DNA from: SIG603 sp964370775
GTDB lineage: Bacteria > Bacillota > Clostridia > Oscillospirales > Acutalibacteraceae
Direction of reading: 5' to 3'
NCBI GenBank assembly: GCA_964370775.1
Contig: CAYJKT010000002.1
Coordinates: 98,406 to 162,405, forward strand
DNA: 64,000 bases
The number at the start of each line of letters is the position of its first letter. Position 1 is the stretch's first letter. A program made the translations under genes and the position numbers. The notes under the pieces are model-generated. The model was not told the origin of the DNA, did not search any database, and was given only the letters and a program-made list of their open reading frames with translations. Below are positions 10,321 to 17,948 of the stretch, in pieces.

Positions 10321-11268
10321 ATGATAAAAGCAAATTCTGAACCAAAAGGTCGTTCAACTATTTTAAAGTCTGCATTTGGTAAATGTTGGCAACTATATTT
10401 GTTGTTATTATTACCTATTGCGTATATGTTGATTTTTCATTATTATCCAATGTACGGCGCGCAAATAGCTTTCAGAGATTACACCATAACAGGTGGAATT
10501 TGGGGTAGTGAATGGGTTGGTTTTAAACATTTTACAAGATTTTTTGAAAATTATCAGTTTTGGGATATTATTACAAACACATTAAGCATTAGTATTTATC
10601 AATTAATTGCAGGTATGCCGTTTCCTGTTATTCTTGCAATTTTGTTGAAATATTGTCCGTTGAACCGTTTTGGTAAATTCGTGCAATCAGTTACTTATGC
10701 TCCACACTTTATATCCGTGGTTGTTATGGTATCTATAATTATGCAAGTTTTAAACCCAAGAAACGGTATGATTGCAAACTTGCTTGAATTAATTGGTATT
10801 GATTATAACATAGATTTACTAGGTATTCCAGAAGCGTTCTCATCTGTGTATGTATGGTCTGGAATATGGCAAAACATGGGATTTGCTGCTATTATATACA
10901 TTGCAATATTAGCAGGAGTAGACACCAGCTTGCACGAAGCTGCTATGGTAGATGGTGCGACAGTTGTTAAAAGGATAATACATATAGATCTTCCTGCTTT
11001 AATTCCACAAGTAACAATTATGTTAATCTTAAACCTTGGTGGTATCTTAAATGTTGGCTTTGAAAAAACATTATTAATGCAAAACACATTAAACGCTTCA
11101 GCGTCTGAGGTTATATCTACTTATGTGTATAAAATGGGTATTGCGGCGTCTTTCCCAGACTTTTCATACACAACAGCTATAGGATTATTCCAATCTGTAA
11201 TTGCATTAATACTTATATTTATAGTTAATCAAGTAGCTAGAAAATACGGGGAGATGAGTTTATGGTAA
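10321..11268 (+). CDS. LplB-type sugar ABC transporter permease
   Basis: The 315-residue integral membrane protein has about six transmembrane helices and the cytoplasmic coupling-loop (EAA) motif EAAMVDGATVVKRIIHIDLP. The segment around IAFRDYTITGGIW-GSEWVGF is characteristic of the LplB/YteP branch of CUT1 permeases. It forms the heterodimeric channel with the next gene, whose start overlaps its stop by 7 bases. No ATPase gene is nearby, so an MsmX-like ATPase must be supplied from elsewhere. Confidence 0.9.
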   Translation: MIKANSEPKGRSTILKSAFGKCWQLYLLLLLPIAYMLIFHYYPMYGAQIAFRDYTITGGIWGSEWVGFKHFTRFFENYQFWDIITNTLSISIYQLIAGMPFPVILAILLKYCPLNRFGKFVQSVTYAPHFISVVVMVSIIMQVLNPRNGMIANLLELIGIDYNIDLLGIPEAFSSVYVWSGIWQNMGFAAIIYIAILAGVDTSLHEAAMVDGATVVKRIIHIDLPALIPQVTIMLILNLGGILNVGFEKTLLMQNTLNASASEVISTYVYKMGIAASFPDFSYTTAIGLFQSVIALILIFIVNQVARKYGEMSLW

Positions 11269-12161
11269 ACAATCTTAGAAAAAAAGATGGCGACAGACCA
11301 TTTTACATAATAGTACTTGTTATTTTAATGATAACAGCACTGATAATACTGTATCCTCTTTGGTATATATTAATATCTTCTTTTAGTTCAGGTGCAAGAG
11401 TAGCAGCTGGCGAGGTAGTTTTTCTCCCACTAGATTTTACACTTGATGGCTACAAAGCAATTATAGACCACGGAAGTATTTTGTTGGGCTATAGAAACAC
11501 TGCAATATATACGATATTAGGAACAATACTAAATGTATTTATGACAGTTATTGCTGCTTATCCATTATCTAGAAAAGAGCTAGTAGGTAGAAATCAAATT
11601 ACATTATTTTTTGCTTTCACAATGTGGTTCAGTGGAGGTATGATTCCTACATACTTAATGTACAGGGATATAGGTTTTATCGATAATCCACTAGTAATGA
11701 TAGTACCAGGAGCTATTGGTGTTTGGAACATGGTAATTACAAGAACATATTTCCAAAAATCTATACCTCTTGAATTACTAGAAGCAGCTAAACTTGACGG
11801 TTGCTCTGATATTGGTTATTTAATGAAGATTGCACTACCTTTAGCAAAACCAATAATCGCAGTTATTACACTATACTATGCAGTTGGTCACTGGAACGCA
11901 TTCTTTAACGCAATGATATACATACATTCATCTGAATATTATCCTTTGCAATTAATTCTAAGAGATATATTAATTTTTGGACAAGACTTAGAAACTGGCG
12001 CTGGCAGTTATACAGCAGAAGAAATAGCATACAGAGAAAATCTGCAACAAATGCTACAATATTCTGTTATCGTAGCATCATCAGCACCTATGCTAATGCT
12101 ATATCCGTTCATTCAAAAATATTTTGTAAAAGGAATTATGGTTGGAGCACTTAAAGGGTAA
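11262..12161 (+). CDS. LplC-type sugar ABC transporter permease
   Basis: The 299-residue protein is the second membrane component of the importer. It has about six transmembrane helices and the coupling loop EAAKLDGCSDIGYLMKIALP, and ends in the typical VKGIMVGALKG tail of LplC/YtcP proteins. The start codon overlaps the preceding stop (ATGGTAA), indicating translational coupling. The gene is followed after 42 bases by a GH117-like hydrolase, which suggests that the imported sugar is cleaved in the cytoplasm. Confidence 0.9.
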   Translation: MVNNLRKKDGDRPFYIIVLVILMITALIILYPLWYILISSFSSGARVAAGEVVFLPLDFTLDGYKAIIDHGSILLGYRNTAIYTILGTILNVFMTVIAAYPLSRKELVGRNQITLFFAFTMWFSGGMIPTYLMYRDIGFIDNPLVMIVPGAIGVWNMVITRTYFQKSIPLELLEAAKLDGCSDIGYLMKIALPLAKPIIAVITLYYAVGHWNAFFNAMIYIHSSEYYPLQLILRDILIFGQDLETGAGSYTAEEIAYRENLQQMLQYSVIVASSAPMLMLYPFIQKYFVKGIMVGALKG

Positions 12162-12203
12162 TTGAGATAAAGATAAACACGACCTTAAAGATTGGAGATT
12201 ATT

Positions 12204-13244
12204 ATGAAGTTAAGTGAAGCATCTAAACGTGCTGCTACTTACCCAAAAGGGCAAGGCGAGTGGTATTGTCAGTTCGACTACAGTGATGTACAGGGGATAG
12301 GACTAGAAGAAGGCGTGTACAGACGTGACCCTAGTGCAGTTGTTAAGATAAATGATTTGTACTATGTTTGGTACACAAAAAGTGTTGGCGAGGTAAAAAG
12401 AGTAGATGGCGACACACATAGCAAACAATGGCCGTGGGATTATGCTGATATATGTTATGCTGTATCAAAAGACGGCATAAACTGGGAGGAAAAAGGAATT
12501 GCAATTCCACGTGGTGGAAAAGGTGCTTATGATGAAAGAACTGTTTGCACACCAGAGATTATGGTGCACGATAACAAGTATTATTTGGTGTACCAGTGCA
12601 TGGTGCAAGAGGGTGTGTATAGAGGCACTTATGAAACAGTAGCTATTGCGTGTTCTGATAGCCCTGATGGACCTTGGACAAAAAGCGAGCAACCTATTCT
12701 TACAAGACCTGAAAGTGGGCATTGGTTTGACGATTACGAGACATATAATGATGTTGAGTTAGAGGGTGCAGTACATGACCCTACATTGTTTTTCTATAAT
12801 GACAAGTTCTATCTATACTATAAATGTGGTTTAAGAATGAATAGAGGTACAAAAAACGAGGACTTTGCTGGAACTACAACTCGTTGGGGCGTAGCTATTG
12901 CTGACAAAGTAGAAGGCCCGTATATACCAAGCGAATATAATCCTATCTCTAACAGTGGACACGAGATTATTATGTGGGAATACCGTGGAGGTATGGCAGC
13001 AATGATAAACCGAGATGGCCCAGAAAAAGGTACAATTCAATATGCTAAAGATGGTATAAACTTCCACATTATGTCAAGAATAAACCACAGCCCAGCAGCA
13101 GCAGGACTTTATAGAACAGAAAGTACTGACGATAATCCATTAGAGGGTTTAAGATGGGGATTATGGCACACCCCACCTGAAGAAAGAACTGGAAAATGGG
13201 ATTACATTAGACATTTTAGAATTAAAAAAACATATTTAGATTGA
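12204..13244 (+). CDS. GH117-like five-bladed beta-propeller glycoside hydrolase (copy 1)
   Basis: I place the start at ATG 12204, six bases after GGAG, giving 346 residues; a TTG at 12192 lies within the ribosome site. No signal peptide is seen, so it acts in the cytoplasm. The sequence follows the GH117 pattern: RRDPSAV (Asp42), a PWD...YA.S.DG.NWEE segment, VHDPTLFFYNDKFYLYYK (Asp192) and NSGHEI (His253/Glu254). Both the motifs and their spacing match the Asp/Asp/His-Glu active-site set described for GH117. Characterised GH117 members release 3,6-anhydro-L-galactose from neoagaro-oligosaccharides, but the family is wider, so the substrate here is inferred only as an agar-like or other anhydro/galactose-type oligosaccharide. 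It is the last gene of the SDR-importer operon. A paralog lies at 16832. Confidence 0.78.
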   Translation: MKLSEASKRAATYPKGQGEWYCQFDYSDVQGIGLEEGVYRRDPSAVVKINDLYYVWYTKSVGEVKRVDGDTHSKQWPWDYADICYAVSKDGINWEEKGIAIPRGGKGAYDERTVCTPEIMVHDNKYYLVYQCMVQEGVYRGTYETVAIACSDSPDGPWTKSEQPILTRPESGHWFDDYETYNDVELEGAVHDPTLFFYNDKFYLYYKCGLRMNRGTKNEDFAGTTTRWGVAIADKVEGPYIPSEYNPISNSGHEIIMWEYRGGMAAMINRDGPEKGTIQYAKDGINFHIMSRINHSPAAAGLYRTESTDDNPLEGLRWGLWHTPPEERTGKWDYIRHFRIKKTYLD

Positions 13245-13408
13245 TATAGACATTGCTGAAACTATCATGTTAGATAAGAAGAATTATGAAAACTAATCTT
13301 ACACAAATTGTTATCTTGTTAAAACAGTGTAGAGAAATAAATTAAATATGAATAAACTGAAAAACTGAAATTCGAATGTATAACAAAAGAATTATGAGGA
13401 ATTAAAAG

Positions 13409-13453
13409 TCCGCTTAAAAGTTAGATTAATCTAGCTTTTTAAGCGGATTTTTG
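13409..13453 (+). terminator. Rho-independent terminator
   Basis: TCCGCTTAAAAGTTAG pairs with CTAGCTTTTTAAGCGGA around a short loop, followed by TTTTTG. It would end the SDR-importer-GH117 operon, about 165 bases past the stop codon. Confidence 0.75.
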
Positions 13454-13456
13454 TAA

Positions 13457-13984
13457 ATGATAATAATTAACCTATTATTGCATTTAAAGAAAAAATACGG
13501 CACACCATATATTTATGGTACTCCTTATGGTTACAAAGGCAATTTTAACAGATATAAAAGATAAAAGTAAAGATATGATTATGTACGCTAGATATAAAGG
13601 TATGTTGACTAAAAACAAACCTAAAGCTTATATTTATGCTGACTATGACAGAGTAGTAGGTTTGGTAAATATGTTAGCAGAATTCAGCATAGAAACACCA
13701 CACAAAATATGTAAGCACTCATTAAAATTTGTGAAAAATATAGAAGAAGGAGTTATAACTATAACATCTGAAAAAGAAAGAATTGAGCTTCTAAAAGCTA
13801 AAAAAATCCTTGTGTTAGCAGATGATGTGTCGATTATGATTACAGATAAGTCAAACACAGCAGTTAGAGTAGCTACTCCTTTTTTAAGAGGTTCACAAGT
13901 TGCTACCCATTTGCCTTTTATGGGAATAAAGGTGCGGACTATTTACGTGAGTATATCGACCAATATTTAAACACGCTATTATAA
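13457..13984 (+). pseudogene. Decayed nitrogenase-component-1-like oxidoreductase fragment
   Basis: No intact gene is present, but three consecutive frames read as one protein. 13457 onward gives KKKYGTPYIYGTPYGYKGN. A shift near 13527 leads to YIYADYDRVVGLVNMLAEF, and a last shift near 13925 leads to GADYLREYIDQYLNTLL and a stop at 13982-13984. The series resembles the C-terminal half of nitrogenase component 1 / NifE/NifN-like oxidoreductases, where a GDPDFVxGL-type segment is followed by a closing GY(K/R)GA motif. Families run to about 400-450 residues; here about 170 remain, without a ribosome site. A continuous 151-codon frame (13515-13970) is its largest open piece. I read it as a relic. 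Family assignment is moderate. Confidence 0.5.
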
Positions 13985-14210
13985 GTCTCTTAGAAACATA
14001 ATTGCTGAGCACACAGTGAGTATGATGAATAAACTAAAAGTTCAAACTACTATCCGAATTTTCTAGTAATAATAAATTTTTTAACAGTGAGCATGAACGA
14101 ATATATAAGGGCATTACAAAGCGACAAGAAATATAAGTGAGCGGGTATTCCGATTAATTTATGACGTGCTGTATATTTAATCGTGGTTCTTTTGAAGCTA
14201 AATCCGTGTT
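13985..14210. other. Gene-poor stretch with possible further gene relics
   Basis: No open frame with a ribosome site is present. A short frame beside the preceding pseudogene (MMNKLKVQTTIRIF then stop) and another (MNEYIRALQSDKKYK then stop, near 14094) look like protein fragments but could not be assigned. The stretch is most simply more decayed coding DNA. Confidence 0.3.
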
Positions 14211-14251
14211 AAAAAAGTAAAGCAGTACAAATGTTACTGCTTTACTTTTTT
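14211..14251. terminator. Bidirectional terminator
   Basis: AAAAAAGTAAAGCAGTA pairs with TACTGCTTTACTTTTTT. The A-run on one side and the T-run on the other allow termination on both strands. It would mainly end the minus-strand URO-D-like gene (stop at 14330). Confidence 0.75.
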
Positions 14252-14329
14252 GAGCTCTTACTTAAATTATTTGCCACAATTAATTAATGAAATCAAAATC
14301 TAAGACTTAATATTATGACGGTTATTTAA

Positions 14330-15595
14330 TTAATAAGCATTAATAAATTCACGGGTCATTTTTGACCATTCTATAACCTTGTCACGTGGATTAACCCCAA
14401 GTGTACCACCGATGTTAAGCACTATTTCAGTACTACAACCATGTAGTTTACTTGCTTCTAGCACACCACGAATTTCTTTTTCTGCATTTTCTCTATCCAT
14501 TTGTTTGCCTAAGAAATGTGTGCCAGCTGCACGATAGCTATAAACATAGTCGTTTTTGATAGCCTTTGCAGCAGTTTCGTAGTCGCACCATTCACTTACA
14601 GATATTTTCCTTGCATTGTGAAATTCACGTATTAAATCCACTTTTTTGTCAAGCACTTCACAACAACCAACATTAGAATACTTGAATACGTCCATAGCAG
14701 GTATATCATAATCAAAGCTAAATTCCTTGTGCATATCACCAGACACGCAATTAAATACTTCAGAACAACTAAAGCCCCATGAGTTATCCAGTGGTACTTT
14801 GTGTGCAAATAAATCTTTGCCTTGGTAGTCACGGAAATCGTACATACCAGTTGCGTATCTTAACCCTGCTGAGCCAAGTGGGAAAGATAGGTCAAGCGTG
14901 CCCCATAGCCCAGCTTCCTCCATTAGCTTAAATCGCTTGAAAAAATTGTCTTTTATTTGTCCCAACACTTTATGTGTCCAGTCTGGGTCATCATATAAAT
15001 CTAAATAAGTTTCTTCCAAACCACGCAACCAAGAATATTCATCTGATATTTTAGCTGCAAAGGTAGTCGGGTCCTTAATAACTGTCAATATAGGTTCAAA
15101 TATCTCTTGTGTAAGCTCAAAATTAGCTCGGCTTGCTTCTTCGTCATAGTGTAGCAATGGTTGGTTAACTTTCTCAGAATCTTCTTCTTTTAGCAGAACA
15201 GGGATAATTTCATAAGCGCCACTACCTCCGTCATGCTCAGAGCGATAAATTTGGGCATCAATTCCTGCATAGCTTTGTAAGTTGTATTTCATAGGTGCAT
15301 AGATAACTGGCTCCAAAACATTGTCATCCTTTAGGTCTTGGTTGTAGAATAAACGTGTTTTAAAGTAAATCTCGAACTCACGTGCCATTGGATCGGTGCA
15401 GTAATATGTATCGTTTGGGAATATTTCTGACATAGCCAATGGCCAGTAATGATTTATGAAAACAGGTTTACTACCTGTTACTAGGTCGTTTATATCATAC
15501 CAACGTTTACGTTTTGCGTCATTTTCAGCTGTCATACACGCTTCTTTATATTTGTGTGCTAAATCTTGTAGATAACTTTTTTCTGATTGTGTCAT
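14330..15595 (-). CDS. Uroporphyrinogen-decarboxylase-like (URO-D superfamily) protein
   Basis: The 421-residue soluble protein resembles the URO-D-like proteins found in anaerobe sugar and methyl-transfer loci rather than heme-pathway HemE, which is about 340-360 residues. Visible features are an N-terminal helical part, a barrel-like core (FFKRFKLMEEAGLWGTLDLS; NSWGFSCSEVF), a Cys-Cys pair in SNVGCCEVLDKK that could bind metal as in MtaA-type relatives, and a C-terminal EIVLNIGGTLGVNP segment. No corrinoid protein is adjacent, so a role in cobalamin methyl transfer is not shown. It lies between two GH117-like genes, and its upstream region carries the AGTATAC motif array. GAAGGAG precedes the ATG. 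Function unknown; possibly demethylation or modification of an algal sugar, which is inference. Confidence 0.65.
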   Translation of the reverse strand: MTQSEKSYLQDLAHKYKEACMTAENDAKRKRWYDINDLVTGSKPVFINHYWPLAMSEIFPNDTYYCTDPMAREFEIYFKTRLFYNQDLKDDNVLEPVIYAPMKYNLQSYAGIDAQIYRSEHDGGSGAYEIIPVLLKEEDSEKVNQPLLHYDEEASRANFELTQEIFEPILTVIKDPTTFAAKISDEYSWLRGLEETYLDLYDDPDWTHKVLGQIKDNFFKRFKLMEEAGLWGTLDLSFPLGSAGLRYATGMYDFRDYQGKDLFAHKVPLDNSWGFSCSEVFNCVSGDMHKEFSFDYDIPAMDVFKYSNVGCCEVLDKKVDLIREFHNARKISVSEWCDYETAAKAIKNDYVYSYRAAGTHFLGKQMDRENAEKEIRGVLEASKLHGCSTEIVLNIGGTLGVNPRDKVIEWSKMTREFINAY

Positions 15596-15627
15596 GTTGC
15601 TTGCTCCTTCTAAAATTCAAATATATT

Positions 15628-15869
15628 CTTATTGTATATTTAATTTTCTAGCAAAAATATATGTTTTCGGCTTTTTTTATCAAAATGCTATTGCTTAATG
15701 ATTAAAATTTATTTTTAGTATACAATAAGATTGACAAATCATTGTCGAAAGTATATGATATTTACATTGTTATAGTTGTTTTAGTATACAATATGATTAA
15801 ATCAAGAGTGTTAAAAGAATACAAAGTAACATTATTAGCATTGGTTTTATTAGTTTTAGTATACTAAAA
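15628..15869. promoter_or_regulatory. Array of AGTATAC-centred operator-like motifs
   Basis: Three plus-strand copies are TTTTAGTATACAATAAGATT (15713-15732), TTTTAGTATACAATATGATT (15779-15798) and TTTTAGTATACTAAAA (15854-15869, a perfect 16-bp palindrome). A weaker inverted copy lies around 15628-15645 (minus strand ATATACAATAAGAAT). They fill the 324-base gap between the AraC regulator and the URO-D-like gene, upstream of the latter. A further copy lies before the binding-protein gene at 23787. This pattern suggests a regulator binding site set. Confidence 0.6.
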
Positions 15870-15894
15870 ATTGACTAATATCATTAAATCATAT

Positions 15895-15913
15895 CTGAAA
15901 GAGCATGTTTCAG
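15895..15913 (-). terminator. Weak hairpin after the AraC gene
   Basis: On the minus strand CTGAAA and TTTCAG form a 6-bp stem just beyond the AraC stop codon. There is no clear T-run, so it may not terminate efficiently. Confidence 0.3.
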
Positions 15914-15919
15914 CATATT

Positions 15920-16684
15920 TTATTCTTGGTTTTTTGTTGAGTGTTTGTTGTTTGACTTGTGATATGCATTAGGGGATATGCCTATATGTCGCTTAAACAA
16001 TTGACTGAACTGTGATGAAGAAGCAAACCCACAAAGGTGTGCAATCTCAGTGCATGTATACATGTTTTTTTCCAGTAGTTCACATGCGTGTTCTATGCGT
16101 TTATCAACAATATAATTAATAGGTGATTTACCTGTTATTAACTTAAATTTATGGCGAAAATAATCATAATTATAGTTTAATGATTGCGCCATATCTCCAA
16201 TTGTTTTATCAAAAAATAAAGTTGAGTCAATTTCTTTTATAATCGCCAACATATCACTAGTACTATCATGCGATGTTTTTATAGTGCGTGTAAGTTTAAG
16301 CAAAATTTCGCTTATTTTAAGGTTGCAGATGTCGAAATACATCGCTTCTTTTTGCTTATATTCAGCAGATATTTGCTTGAAAATAAAAAACAACTCATCA
16401 TCTTTTATATTATATATACCATTATCTAAACTATCAATATTGCTATTGCTGAAAAATCGTAAACAGCTATATCGTGCGTCTTCATGGCAAATTTGGCTAC
16501 GTTTAGTATTGGGTTTAATAAAGCAGACACTGTTGGCAGTGCCATGCTGTTTTACACCGTTTATATCTATCTCGATATGTCCACTAATTAGATAGATTAA
16601 CTCATAGTATTTACAAGAAAAATCTTTCAGTACATCGCCTTGGTTGTAATGAAGATTAAAGATTGAATGTAAAGTTTGCTTCAT
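15920..16684 (-). CDS. AraC-family regulator with N-terminal cupin-type sensor
   Basis: The 254-residue protein has a small beta-rich N-terminal part (KDFSCKYYELIYLISGHIEI, cupin-like arabinose-binding fold) and two C-terminal helix-turn-helices at about 150-245 (TIGDMAQSLNYNYDYFRHKF and GFASSSQFSQLFKRHIGISP). There is no membrane segment, so it is a cytoplasmic sensor of a sugar. It diverges from the GH117-like gene at 16832 and lies upstream of the URO-D-like gene, so both are likely targets. Whether it binds the AGTATAC motifs is untested; AraC proteins usually bind direct repeats while one of the copies is a palindrome. Confidence 0.88.
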   Translation of the reverse strand: MKQTLHSIFNLHYNQGDVLKDFSCKYYELIYLISGHIEIDINGVKQHGTANSVCFIKPNTKRSQICHEDARYSCLRFFSNSNIDSLDNGIYNIKDDELFFIFKQISAEYKQKEAMYFDICNLKISEILLKLTRTIKTSHDSTSDMLAIIKEIDSTLFFDKTIGDMAQSLNYNYDYFRHKFKLITGKSPINYIVDKRIEHACELLEKNMYTCTEIAHLCGFASSSQFSQLFKRHIGISPNAYHKSNNKHSTKNQE

Positions 16685-16702
16685 ACAAAATAACTCCTTA
16701 AA

Positions 16703-16720
16703 AGTATATGTGTTTATACT
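16703..16720. promoter_or_regulatory. Inverted repeat in the divergent AraC/GH117 region
   Basis: AGTATA (16703-16708) and TATACT (16715-16720) are separated by six bases. The halves resemble the AGTATAC motif found upstream of the URO-D-like gene, but the centre is different, so this may or may not bind the same protein. Confidence 0.3.
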
Positions 16721-16794
16721 GTACCATTAAATCATTTTTTTATCAAGAAATTTTTGATATAAGTAAAATACATAAGTGAAAAGGAGATTATATA

Positions 16795-16845
16795 ATGATA
16801 CTAGAACAAAAAATAACAGGAGGAAAACAATATGAAAATGAGTAA
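16795..16845 (+). CDS. Short leader peptide overlapping the GH117-like start
   Basis: ATG 16795, eight bases after a strong AAGGAG (16781-16786), opens a 16-codon frame (MILEQKITGGKQYENE) that stops at 16843-16845, 14 bases inside the GH117-like gene. Its codons run through that gene's AGGAGG site, so ribosomes on the leader would cover it and then stop near the main start. This suggests translational coupling or upstream-frame control. It could also be a chance frame. Confidence 0.35.
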   Translation: MILEQKITGGKQYENE

Positions 16846-17914
16846 AGCGTCTCAACGTGCTGCGAGCTACCCAGACAATGGACAAGAATGGTTTGCAAGT
16901 TTTGCGTACACAGAGGTAAAAGGTTTGGGTTATGAGGAGGGTGTACATCGTCGTGACCCAAGCAGTGTTATAGAGGTAGACGGTGTTTACTATGTGTACT
17001 ACACTAAATCTGTTGGCCCACACTTTGGTAAGTCGGCTAAACGCAATCAAAACTCCAAGATTTACCCTTGGGATTGTGCCGATTTATGGTATGCTACAAG
17101 CAGTGACGGCATGGTGTGGGAAGAGCAAGGTATAGCAGTGCCACGTGGTGGCAAGGGTGAGTATGATGAACGAACAGTTTGCACACCTGATGTATTAGCA
17201 CACGAGGGCAAATATTATCTAGTGTATCAAGCGATTGCAAATGTGGAATACACTGGTAGAAATGAAAATGTAGCAATGGCAGTAGCAGAAGACCCTAGAG
17301 GGCCTTTTGTAAAGCTAAACAAAGAGATACTAAACCCTATGGAAGACGGTGAGTGGTTTGGCGATGACAATGGGGATTATAATAAAGGTGAATTTAAAGG
17401 TGTAACACATGACCCAAGTTTATATTTTTATAACAATAAATTTTATCTATACTATAAATGTGGCGCAAATGATATAAACTCTTTAAAAGGTTATGGTAAA
17501 GACACAAGGTGGGGTGTTGCTGTATCTGACAATATAACAGGTCCATATACACATAGCGAATTTAATCCTGTGACAAACAGTGGGCACGAAACAATGTTAT
17601 GGCATTATAACGGAGGCATCGCAGCTCTGCTTAATCGTGACGGACCAGAAAAAGATACGATACAGTATGCACAAGACGGCATTAATTTTGAGATGATGTC
17701 TAGGGTTACAGAAACTCCACAAGCAGGTGGCGCATTTAGATGTGCAAACCATGATGATTCCCCACTAGAGGGTATAAGGTGGGGGCTTTGTCATTATGAT
17801 GAACGTGGTTCTATGTGGAACTATATTGTACGCTTTGATTTAGATCAACGTCACCCGTATGCAGTGTCTCATAAATATGCACCAAACAATACAGTAGGCT
17901 TTGGTGCATGGTAA
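16832..17914 (+). CDS. GH117-like five-bladed beta-propeller glycoside hydrolase (copy 2)
   Basis: This 360-residue cytoplasmic paralog of the gene at 12204 shares the opening ASxRAA segment and the same active-site set: Asp42 in RRDPSSV, Asp194 in THDPSLYFYN and His252/Glu253 in NSGHET. It carries an extra C-terminal tail of about 15 residues ending VGFGAW. AGGAGG (16818-16823) precedes ATG 16832. It is followed after 34 bases by the FAD-dependent oxidoreductase, so the two may act in sequence. Having two copies under different control suggests slightly different substrates or linkages. Members with known activity act on neoagaro-oligosaccharides; the substrate here is not proven. Confidence 0.78.
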   Translation: MKMSKASQRAASYPDNGQEWFASFAYTEVKGLGYEEGVHRRDPSSVIEVDGVYYVYYTKSVGPHFGKSAKRNQNSKIYPWDCADLWYATSSDGMVWEEQGIAVPRGGKGEYDERTVCTPDVLAHEGKYYLVYQAIANVEYTGRNENVAMAVAEDPRGPFVKLNKEILNPMEDGEWFGDDNGDYNKGEFKGVTHDPSLYFYNNKFYLYYKCGANDINSLKGYGKDTRWGVAVSDNITGPYTHSEFNPVTNSGHETMLWHYNGGIAALLNRDGPEKDTIQYAQDGINFEMMSRVTETPQAGGAFRCANHDDSPLEGIRWGLCHYDERGSMWNYIVRFDLDQRHPYAVSHKYAPNNTVGFGAW

Positions 17915-17948
17915 AATGTAAATAATCAACTTAATTAAGAGGTGTTAT

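Noticed and set aside
13515..13970. 151-codon open frame as an independent hypothetical protein
   Set aside because: It has no ribosome site, and matching protein-like sequence continues in other frames both before and after it, so it is treated as part of a pseudogene.
15713..15869. CRISPR-like direct repeats
   Set aside because: The repeated unit is 14-20 bases with irregular spacing of 66 and 75 bases, next to a regulator gene and repeated elsewhere before a promoter; it fits operators, not a CRISPR array.
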